Origin: Gemmatimonadota bacterium
GTDB lineage: Bacteria > Latescibacterota > UBA2968 > GCA-2709665
Reading direction: 5' to 3'
Assembly: GCA_028874335.1 (NCBI GenBank)
Contig: JAPPJY010000057.1
Coordinates: forward strand, 24,741 to 88,740
DNA: 64,000 nt
The notes under the pieces were generated by a model. It made no database searches. It was not told the DNA's origin and saw only the letters and a list, made by a program, of their open reading frames with translations. Positions 35,058 to 42,231 of this stretch are shown here, in pieces (within the stretch, counting starts at the first letter, position 1; every line of letters starts with the position of its first letter). A program made the translations under genes and the position numbers.

Positions 35058-36914
35058 ATGATGAAAGTTCGGACATTGTTCAATTCGGCATCCATGATTC
35101 CTGCTGTCGGGCTGCTCGTGCTGGCAAGTATGCTTTCCAATGCACGCCATGCAGCGGCGCAGGATCCTTGCCCGCTCCCACCTGGCGCGACTGCCCCGCC
35201 GGAACCCGCTGTGACGGCGCAACAGGTAGAAGACGGCAGCGCGAGCCTGGCCGATTTCGGACGGGCCACAAGAGACGCGTTCAAGAAACATAGCCAGGCA
35301 GAAACAGTAACGAGCTTCGAGCAAATAGCCTACTTTGGATGTTTCGTCAGGAGGGCGGGCGGGCCCTGGCGCTCCGGTTCCACATACGTCGTGATGCTGA
35401 CGCCCGACCGCAGGGTGTTGCTTCACTCGAAGGAGATGGCATTGTCGGGCGGGTTGCTCAACCCCGTGATTTACGGAGCGATCCTTGCTTCGCTGGGCGT
35501 ATCCTCGTCGGATCTGGCCGATATGGCTTCCCCCGATCCTGCTATCGCCGCCCGGGCTTTTGGCACGGTCATGGGAATATTGTCGCAGGAACCGGACGGC
35601 GCTTTCGATGCGACCATCCCAATTCCAGGTCTATCGCCAGGAATACCGGGCGCCTCCGGCCATGCGAGCGTCTATGTCTCGGGCAGTTTACGGCAACCGA
35701 TCATCTTGCTCGCCGGATTCGATCTCCAACGATCTCACCTGGCTCGGGAAGAGATCGATTACGGCGCACCGACCGTCACTGCCAGGGACGTGGTGGACCG
35801 CGAAACACTGAAGGCATTCGTCAACGAAGCAGGACGGTACTGTCTTGGACTCCAGGGGAGGGACGATATTTCCAGAGCCAAGATCGCTCTCCGGGATCCC
35901 AACGGGCCCTGGAGACACGGTTCGGTGTACCTGTACGTCCTGGACCTTGTTTCGAACATAATCCTGATTCACGGCGCGTTTCCGGACAGATTCGAGCTTC
36001 GACCCCTGACCCCGACGGTAAAGGACGTCGTTACCGGAGAGTTCGTTCTGCCGCAGGTCCTCGAAGCAGCAAGGAGTAACCCGGAGGGCGGATTCGTGGA
36101 GTATTACTTTGACGATCCGAATGACGACTCCGACAGCGCCGATATCCCCAAGGTGGGCTACGCCCGCCGGTTCTCCACCGAACTCGATATAGGCGGACGC
36201 GTCATTCCACTCGACTTCATCATCGGATCGGGTTTCTACGGGAGGGCGTCCGATGATCTCGTCACAACGGGTCCCCGTACGGAATTGGAGGCCGCGGTGT
36301 TGGGCGATACCGTCGAGGGCCTGGAAGTCGCCTTTTCCCGCGCTATCGCCGGGCGCCAGTCCGACTACGCCTGGAGCGCTGTCACCGATGCTGCCGGCCT
36401 TCTGTCGCTGACCATCTCAAGTCCGTATGGTGTGAGTGGCTACTATCGTGCCCGCGCCACCAACGCCGATGGCGAAGTGGTGGGCAGTTGGAGCAGCATT
36501 CCTCTGAACGAGGGCCACCGCCAGGTTCTGGAACTGACGCTGGGCGGGGGTGCGAGGGTCGTACGGGTCGTTTCGCTGCCGGCATCCAGTCCTGAGGCCG
36601 CGGGCAAGCCGGCGTTCGCGGCAGAGCCCGTGCCGGAAGCCAGCGGACTTTCGCCGAATTCGCCCAACCCTTTCAACAGCGCGACAACGATCACCTACCA
36701 CCTGGCCAGTTCCGGCCCGGTGCAATTGATGATCTACAATGTATTGGGCCAGCCCGTACGGACGCTGGTGGATGAGACCCGTGGTGCGGGTACGTACCAG
36801 GCCAGGTGGGATGCGCGGGACGAGGTCGGCGCGTTGCTGTCCACGGGGGTCTATATCGCACGCCTGAGTTATCCTGGCGGTGTGCAGTCGCAACGGCTGC
36901 TGTACATTAAGTAG
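35058..36914 (+). CDS. Cache paralogue 2: secreted double-Cache protein with C-terminal sorting domain (intact)
   Basis: The only intact member of the tandem family (618 residues; GGAAGGAG upstream). A signal peptide covers residues 1-~33 and ends near AAAQDP. Residues ~50-250 are a Cache-like domain (VEDGSASLADFGRA, WRSGSTYVVMLTP, ALSGGLLNPVIYGAIL, GHASVYVSGSL, ILLAGFDL). Residues ~258-420 are a clearer Cache_2-type domain (DRETLKAFVNEAG, GPWRHGSVYLYVLD, GGFVEYYFDDPNDD, KVGYARRF, IIGSGFYGR). Residues ~425-520 are Ig-like (YAWSAVTDAAGLLSLTISS). Residues ~545-618 are the sorting domain (NSPNPFNSATTITYHLA, GVYIARLSYPGG). Cache domains normally sit in membrane receptors, but here the protein is free or surface-attached. 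It is probably a ligand-binding surface or extracellular protein. Confidence 0.85.
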   Translation: MMKVRTLFNSASMIPAVGLLVLASMLSNARHAAAQDPCPLPPGATAPPEPAVTAQQVEDGSASLADFGRATRDAFKKHSQAETVTSFEQIAYFGCFVRRAGGPWRSGSTYVVMLTPDRRVLLHSKEMALSGGLLNPVIYGAILASLGVSSSDLADMASPDPAIAARAFGTVMGILSQEPDGAFDATIPIPGLSPGIPGASGHASVYVSGSLRQPIILLAGFDLQRSHLAREEIDYGAPTVTARDVVDRETLKAFVNEAGRYCLGLQGRDDISRAKIALRDPNGPWRHGSVYLYVLDLVSNIILIHGAFPDRFELRPLTPTVKDVVTGEFVLPQVLEAARSNPEGGFVEYYFDDPNDDSDSADIPKVGYARRFSTELDIGGRVIPLDFIIGSGFYGRASDDLVTTGPRTELEAAVLGDTVEGLEVAFSRAIAGRQSDYAWSAVTDAAGLLSLTISSPYGVSGYYRARATNADGEVVGSWSSIPLNEGHRQVLELTLGGGARVVRVVSLPASSPEAAGKPAFAAEPVPEASGLSPNSPNPFNSATTITYHLASSGPVQLMIYNVLGQPVRTLVDETRGAGTYQARWDARDEVGALLSTGVYIARLSYPGGVQSQRLLYIK

Positions 36915-36945
36915 TGTCGAACGGTTGGCCAGAAAGTCTCATCCT

Positions 36946-37018
36946 GAGACCCCGTTTGGAAACTCCCCATTGAGCCTTGAGTACGAGACCGGCGGGGATT
37001 TCAGACGGGTTCTTTCTT
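36946..37018 (+). terminator. Family-specific hairpin terminator, copy 1
   Basis: Downstream of paralogue 2. Left arm GAGACCCCGTTTGGAAA pairs with right arm TTTCAGACGGGTTC, followed by TTTCTT. It is homologous in sequence and structure to the elements after paralogues 3 and 4, with a conserved inner stem around GAGCCTTGAGTACGAG. Confidence 0.75.
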
Positions 37019-37144
37019 CGATTCAACCGAAAACCTGCTTCGGCCCGGAATTTGACATAGGTAAGTTGCACTCAACACGTCAATGAGAGCACGACCCGAC
37101 GAGAAGACGATTACGCCACAGTGATTGCGGACGGATTTTTTCGT

Positions 37145-37173
37145 TTGCATGCCGGGCAGATTTCCCTTAACAT
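37145..37173 (+). promoter_or_regulatory. Promoter of Cache paralogue 3
   Basis: TTGCAT (37145-37150), a 17-base spacer, TAACAT (37168-37173), preceded by a T-rich tract. CAACACGTCAA (37073-37083) lies 72 bases upstream of the -35 box, the same distance as at paralogue 4. Confidence 0.7.
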
Positions 37174-37212
37174 GCCAGCTTGGGCGTTCGGTCCGAAGCG
37201 TTAACCCGAAAT

Positions 37213-37250
37213 CTCAGAAAGAGGACAACTGACAGCGGTCACGTTAGTGA
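37213..37250 (+). promoter_or_regulatory. Conserved leader element, copy 2
   Basis: CTCAGAAAGAGGAC (37213-37226) and GTCACGTTAGTGA (37238-37250), matching 34992-35029 with the same internal spacing. It lies in the predicted 5' leader of paralogue 3. Confidence 0.55.
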
Positions 37251-37278
37251 GCATATCTTTACGGGAGGGAGAACCGTT

Positions 37279-39085
37279 ATGAAGAAAGCTCGAACACTGT
37301 TCACTCCGGCATCCATGATTCCTGTTGTCGGCCTCGTAGCTCTGGCGGGCGTCCTTTTTCATGCGGGCCCCGTACTTGCGCAGGATCAGGGAGATTGTGT
37401 ACTCCCACCTGGCGTGACGCCCCCCCCCGGAACCGCGGGTGACGGCGCAACAGGTGGAAGACGGCAGCGCGAGCTTGCGAGAGTTCGGGCTGGAAGCGAG
37501 AAACCGGTTCAGTCAAGGGGCGGGTTCTCGCGAAGTGCAGCTATACGTCGGTTGTGTCCTGCGGCAAGAAGGGAGCCATCTGTATTCCGGTTCCACATAT
37601 CTTGTGCAATTGACGCCTGATGGCAGGGTGTTTATTCACGCGAAGAATATGGCGCTGTCGGGCAGGTTGCTCAATCGCCTGATTTATGGAGCAATTCTTC
37701 GAGCATTGGAAATCGATGTGGCTGGATTACAGGATGATCCTGCCGCGTTGACGGCTGCCTTCCTTGAGGCTGCAGGCAGGGATGGCGGCGAGTTCAATGT
37801 GCCAGCTATCTCGGGGGCATCAGGTTATGCCGCTGTCTATTTTTCGAGAAATTTCAGACTCCCTATCGTGTTGCTTGCCGGATTCGACCTCGACGAATCC
37901 CACCTGGTCGAAGAGGAAATCGATTATGGTATTCCCGCCGTTACGGCACGTGACGTGGTGGACCGGGAAACGCTAAAGGCCTTTGTTACCCAGGCAGGGG
38001 AGGCCTTTCTCAATCAGCAGAAAGGCGGTGACCTGTCCGCGACCTCGAAGGCGAGGGTGGCCTTGAGAGACCCGAAAGGGCCCTGGAGACACGGTTCCGT
38101 ATACCTCTATGTCCTGGATCTGACAAGCAACATCATCCTGTTCCACGGCGCGTTTCCTGACCGGTACGAGCTGCGGCCTCTGGTAGCGACCGTTCGGGAC
38201 GTGGTTACCGGAAAGCTTGTCTTGCCGCAGGTCATCGAGGCGGCGAAGAGCAGCCCGGAAGGCGGCTTCGTGGACTATTATTTCGACGATCCGACTGACG
38301 ACACCGACAGCGCCGATATTCCCAAAGTGGGTTATGCCCGTCAGTTTACCGGTCAACGCGAGAGAGAAGACGGTACTGTACTGCCTATTAACTTCATCGT
38401 CGGGTCAGGATTCTACGGACGCGCGGCCGACGTCGCGCCAGGTCCCAGCACGGTCGTGGAGGCCACGGTACTGGGCGGTGCGGTGGAGGGGTTGGACGTG
38501 GCGTTCTCCCGCGCCGTCGCGGGGCGCGGGTCCGACTACGCATGGAGCGCCGTGACCGATGCTGCGGGCCTGCTGTCGCTGACCATCTCCAGCGCGGACG
38601 GCGTGAGCGGTTACTACCGGGCCCGCGCCACGAACCCCGACGGCGACGTCGTGGGTCAATGGAGCAGCATTCCTCTGAACGAAGGCCGCCGTCAGTCTCT
38701 CGAGCTGACGCTTGGCGGGAGTGCAAGGGTCGTACGGGTCGTTTCGCTGGACACGTCAGAGCCTGTTGCCGCCGCCAAGCCGGCATTCGCGGCTGAGGCC
38801 GCTCCGGAAGCGAGCGGTCTTTCGCCGAATTCGCCCAACCCGTTCAACAGCGCCACGCTGATCACCTACCATCTGTCCGGCACGGGTCCTGTGACGCTCG
38901 TGATCTACAATGTTCTGGGTCAGCCCGTACGGACGCTGGTGGATGAGTCCCGTCCGGCGGGCAGCTATCAGGTCAGGTGGGACGCGCGCGACGACACAGG
39001 CGCAATGTTGTCGACGGGAGTCTATATTGCACGCCTGAGTTATCCCGGCGGTGTGGCGACGCAAAGGCTGCTCTACCTTAAATAG
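37279..39085 (+). pseudogene. Cache paralogue 3: secreted double-Cache protein, frameshifted at a C9 tract
   Basis: The ATG at 37279 follows GGGAGGGAGAACC. It encodes a signal peptide (MKKARTLFTPASMIPVVGL...VLAQ) and CVLPPGVTPP, then runs through nine consecutive C (37420-37428) out of frame. With eight C the frame reads TPPPEPRVTAQQVEDGSAS and continues to the stop at 39085, giving a full-length family member. The first Cache-like domain is shorter and more divergent than in paralogue 2 (EAAGRDGGEFNVPAISG replaces the SQEPDGAFDATIPIPG region). The second Cache domain, Ig-like module and sorting domain are highly similar. A homopolymer at the start of a surface-protein gene is a typical slip-strand switch site, but also the commonest place for a sequencing indel. 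Confidence 0.7.
37420..37428 (+). repeat. Poly-C tract (C9), possible phase-variable site
   Basis: Nine C within codons ~48-50 of paralogue 3. C8 restores the full-length frame; C9 as shown gives a truncated product. Confidence 0.6.
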
Positions 39086-39120
39086 CGCCATTCGGCGAAG
39101 CAGAGAACCTGTTGGTTTGA

Positions 39121-39192
39121 GAACCCGTCTGGAAACGCCCCATTGAGCCTTAAGTACGAGGCTTGCGGGGATTTCAGACGGGTTCTTTTTTT
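39121..39192 (+). terminator. Family-specific hairpin terminator, copy 2
   Basis: GAACCCGTCTG (39121-39131) pairs perfectly with CAGACGGGTTC (39175-39185), followed by seven T. Inner pairing CGCCCC/GCGGGG and AGCCT/AGGCT extends it to a ~70-base hairpin. Confidence 0.9.
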
Positions 39193-39255
39193 GCGGGTCG
39201 CGCCGCCCGATTTGTCGACATAGACCCGAGAACATAAGCGGACGTGACATTTTCG

Positions 39256-39284
39256 TTGCATAAAGCGTAGAAATCACTTAATAT
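39256..39284 (+). promoter_or_regulatory. Orphan promoter of the repeated set
   Basis: TTGCAT (39256-39261), a 17-base spacer, TAATAT (39279-39284). It matches the promoters of paralogues 3 and 4 but is followed by ~430 bases without a gene. Confidence 0.6.
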
Positions 39285-39314
39285 GCACATTTGCACGATT
39301 CGGTCGGCGGCGAC

Positions 39315-39343
39315 GGAACCGTAAACTGCCAGTTTGCGGTTCC
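39315..39343. repeat. 14-bp-arm palindrome downstream of orphan promoter
   Basis: GGAACCGTAAACTG (39315-39328) and CAGTTTGCGGTTCC (39330-39343) around a single base, with one G-T wobble. There is no T-run after it, so it is not a standard terminator. It could be a protein-binding operator or an RNA hairpin. Confidence 0.55.
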
Positions 39344-39587
39344 GGATCAAGTACCTTCAGGTGGCCACGCCGTACCGAAATCTGGCATATTGCGCTGCAT
39401 GATCACCTGCATCCACTGAGGGGCGCCCGGCCACCGGCGGCGGTGATGATCCTCTGCAGATTATTGCTGCACAGGTCATCAGGTTGCTCTCCAATCAGTG
39501 TTAGTTACGCACGTTCAACACGTTAAGGAAGACACCGCACTGATTGAATGCAATGACTCCGATGTGACCTCAGATGGTTTTTTTTGT

Positions 39588-39616
39588 TTGCATAACCGGT
39601 GAACTTTCATTAATAT
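39588..39616 (+). promoter_or_regulatory. Promoter of Cache paralogue 4
   Basis: TTGCAT (39588-39593), a 17-base spacer, TAATAT (39611-39616), preceded by a T8 run. CAACACGTTAA (39516-39526) lies 72 bases upstream of the -35 box, as at paralogue 3. The leader to the ATG is ~100 bases. Confidence 0.75.
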
Positions 39617-39722
39617 CCCCGATTGAACGATCAGTTCCGTGTGTTGCATCGATGTATTGGATGGAAGAAAACCAGCCGTGGTCGCCATTGCGGCCTTGTC
39701 ACTAACGGGAGGGAGAACCGTC

Positions 39723-41577
39723 ATGATGAAGTTTCGAACACTGTTCACGCAGACAAACGTAAACCCCATTGTCGGCCTGCTCATGTTGGCTGCCGTCTTT
39801 ACGTGGGCGCGTCCGGCCGCGGCATTCTGCCCGCTCCCACCGGGCGTGACGGCCCCCGATGATCCCAGCGTGACGGCGCAGCAGGTGGAAGACGGGAGCG
39901 CTACGGTTAAGGAGTTCGCGCTGGCCGTGAGGGAGCGGTCCAGAGAATATGCCCAGGGGGCCGCCACCACGGAGCAAGGGGTATATATTGGATGCATCAT
40001 AAGGGTGGACGACGGGATCTGGCGTTCCGGTTCCACGTACATCGTAAGTCTGACGCTCGACGGCAGAGTTTACATTCACGCGAAGAACATGGCGCTGTCG
40101 GGCAGGCTGCTCAATCCGATTATTTATGGGTCAATCCTTTCCGCGCTGGGAGTACCCTTAACCGATCTGACCAATCTGGCGTCTCCCGATCCTGCCGTCT
40201 CAGCCCAGGCGTTCGGCAGCGTCCTGGCCACCTTGTCGCAGGAACCGGACGGCGCATTCGATGCGACCGGCCCGATTCCAGGTCTGTCACCAGGTATACC
40301 GGGGGCTGCGGGCCACGCCGCCGTCTATATATCACCCAATTTAGGCGGTCCGGTTATGCTGCTGGTCGGATTCGATCTAAATGAATCTCACGTAGTTGAA
40401 CGAAGAGATCGATTACGGCGAACCCGCCGTCACCGCCGAAGACGTGGTGGACCGGGAGAGTTTGAAGGCCTTTGTCACGCAAGCGGGGGAGCATTTACTT
40501 GAAATCCTGAATTCCGGCGATGCAGCCGCCGGCTCGAAATTCAGGATCGCATTTCGGGACCCGGACGGGCCCTGGAGACACGGTTCCGTGTACATATACA
40601 TTCTGGATATTGTCAGCAACGTCATCACGTTTCACGCGGCCTTCCCGGATAAATACGAGTATCGACCACTCATACCTACCGTCACTGACGCCGTGACGGG
40701 GGAGCTCATCCTGCCGCAGGTCATCGAGGCGGCGAAGGGCAACCCGGAAGGCGGCTTCGTGGAGTATTACTTCGACGATCCCACCGACCACACCGACCGC
40801 GCAGATATCCCCAAGGTGGGCTACGCCCGAGAATTCGCCGCGGAAATCCGGAGGCCGGACGGAAGCACAGTCCCGGCTGACTTCATCGTCGGCTCGGGAT
40901 TCTACGGTCGCGCTCCCGATGTCGTCGCGACGGGTCCCGGCACGGTCGTGGAGGCCACGGTGCTGGGTGACGCCGTCGAGGGGCTGGACGTCGAGTTTTC
41001 GCGAGCCATTGCCGGGCGCGGGTCGGATTATGCATGGAGCGCCGTCACCGATCCTGCCGGCCTATTCTCCCTGGCCATCTCCAGCGCGGATGGCGTGAGT
41101 GGTTACTATCGGGCCCGGGCCACCAACGCCGATGGCGAGGTCGTGGGCCGCTGGAGCAGCATTCCTCTGAATGAAGGCCATCGCCAGGTTCTGGAACTGA
41201 CGCTGGGCGGCGGCGCTCGGGTCGTAGGTGTCGAAGCTCTGGCCGCATCCAGGTCTGAGGCCGCCGCCAAGCCGGCGTTCGCGGCGGATGCAGTGCCGGA
41301 AGCCAGCGGTCTGGCGCCCAATTCCCCGAACCCGTTCAACAGCGCCACGCTGATCACGTACCATCTGGCCGGTGAGGGTGCTGTGAAGCTGGTGATCTAC
41401 AATGTGCTGGGCCAGCCCGTACGGACGCTGGTGGATGAGTCCCGTGCTGCTGGCAGCTACCAGGTCAGGTGGGACGCTCGAGACGACGGAGGCGCATTGT
41501 TGTCGACGGGAGTCTATATTGCGCGCCTGAGTTATCCCGGCGGTGCGCAGACGCAGCGGCTACTCTATCTCAAGTAG
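39723..41577 (+). pseudogene. Cache paralogue 4: secreted double-Cache protein, frameshifted between the two Cache domains
   Basis: The ATG at 39723 follows GGGAGGGAGAACC. The first frame encodes the signal peptide (MMKFRTLFTQTNVNPIVGL...RPAAAF) and an intact first Cache-like domain up to FDLNESHVVE. An extra C at ~40401 then shifts the frame. Removing it gives HVVEEEIDYGEPAVTAEDVVDRE, exactly as in the other paralogues, and the rest reads through to 41577: second Cache domain, Ig-like module and sorting domain (NSPNPFNSATLITYHLAG). In the state shown, the first frame would make a truncated one-Cache protein of ~260 residues. A second start at 40396 is unlikely because no signal peptide would be present. 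Confidence 0.7.
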
Positions 41578-41609
41578 CCAGAACGGTGGGTTGGAAAGCT
41601 AACCTCCTA

Positions 41610-41679
41610 GAACCCGTCTGGAAACGCCTGACGAGCTTCAATCACGAGGCTTGCGGGGTATTTGGACGGGTTCTTTTTT
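41610..41679 (+). terminator. Family-specific hairpin terminator, copy 3
   Basis: GAACCCGTCTG (41610-41620) pairs with GGACGGGTTC (41664-41673), followed by six T. It is homologous to the elements after paralogues 2 and 3. Confidence 0.85.
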
Positions 41680-41757
41680 CAATCGGCCTGGGATTTTCTG
41701 ACTCCTCGGCCCGAAGGTTTGTGGCGGGATTCGTACTCCGCGAGCACGGGATTGAGC

Positions 41758-41786
41758 TTGACTTTTACACTTCAGGTTGCAATATT
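41758..41786 (+). promoter_or_regulatory. Promoter-like sequence, possible small RNA start
   Basis: TTGACT (41758-41763), a 17-base spacer, AATATT (41781-41786). A transcript from here would be ~155 nt long and end at the 41914-41947 terminator without passing a gene. Confidence 0.35.
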
Positions 41787-41913
41787 GGCGTTACGAATTC
41801 AGGAGTCGGATTGCGATTTTTTTCGCACCGTTGCGGATTTGCTGACATATAGACTCGTCACCGATGGTGGGTGATTGTTCTCTATAGCTTTTCGTTGGAT
41901 GCACGCCGTACGG

Positions 41914-41947
41914 ACGGCAGCCCTTGCGGGCTGCCGTTTCCTTTTTG
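41914..41947 (+). terminator. Strong intrinsic terminator
   Basis: Perfect 10-bp stem ACGGCAGCCC (41914-41923) / GGGCTGCCGT (41928-41937) with loop TTGC, followed by TTCCTTTTT. Confidence 0.8.
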
Positions 41948-42011
41948 GTGGCTTCTCGCATTCCGGAGTGTCCGTTTTCTGTGAATGCCCGCGATACTTG
42001 AGGAGAGTTGA

Positions 42012-42152
42012 ATGCCCGATCCCGTGAAATTGCTTCATGAAGGACCGGTGAAATTCCACGTGTTCCGGGGAAGCCCCGTCGAGATGGGCCGGGCGCACGG
42101 TTCTCTGGGTCCGGAGTTTCTCCGCTCGTGGCTGGCCGAACGGCTGACGTGA
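42012..42152 (+). pseudogene. N-terminal fragment of an AAT-like acyltransferase
   Basis: A 46-codon frame with AGGAGAG just upstream of the ATG. It encodes VFRGSPVEMGRAHGSLGPEF, the opening signature of the AAT/C45 family. The gene at 18225 opens comparably with VKGSPFQRGEQIGRRF. The frame stops at TGA (42150-42152), far short of the ~350 residues of the family and before the catalytic Cys. A one-base shift would extend it ~17 codons (DVIIQADGVIPLAAEWE) to another stop. The membrane-protein gene follows within 80 bases. It is best read as a relic left by a deletion. Confidence 0.55.
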
Positions 42153-42231
42153 TCATCCAGGCCGACGGCGTCATCCCCCTGGCGGCGGAATGGGAGTGAC
42201 GCGTTTTCGAAGCGAAGGGACCGGATCGGGG

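Larger units (their letters stand above)
36915..37278. other. Intergenic region between Cache paralogues 2 and 3
   Basis: It holds the terminator of paralogue 2, the CAACACGTCAA motif (37073-37083), the paralogue 3 promoter and the conserved leader copy 2. No coding sequence is evident. Confidence 0.6.
39086..39722. other. Intergenic region between Cache paralogues 3 and 4
   Basis: It contains the terminator of paralogue 3, an orphan promoter, a strong palindrome (39315-39343), the CAACACGTTAA motif (39516-39526) and the paralogue 4 promoter. No protein-coding sequence is supported. The stretch ~39290-39560 could encode a non-coding RNA or be a decayed gene. Confidence 0.5.
41578..42011. other. 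Intergenic region after the Cache array
   Basis: It contains terminator copy 3 (41610-41679), a promoter-like pair and a second strong terminator (41914-41947). The 41787-41947 interval could be a small RNA. No coding sequence is supported. Confidence 0.45.

Noticed and set aside
40396..41577. Separate gene starting with MNEEIDYG
   Set aside because: It has no signal peptide or ribosome site. Removing one base joins it to the upstream part of paralogue 4.
33032..41679. CRISPR-like repetition
   Set aside because: The repetition comes from tandem gene paralogues of ~1.8 kb. There are no short direct repeats with regular spacers.
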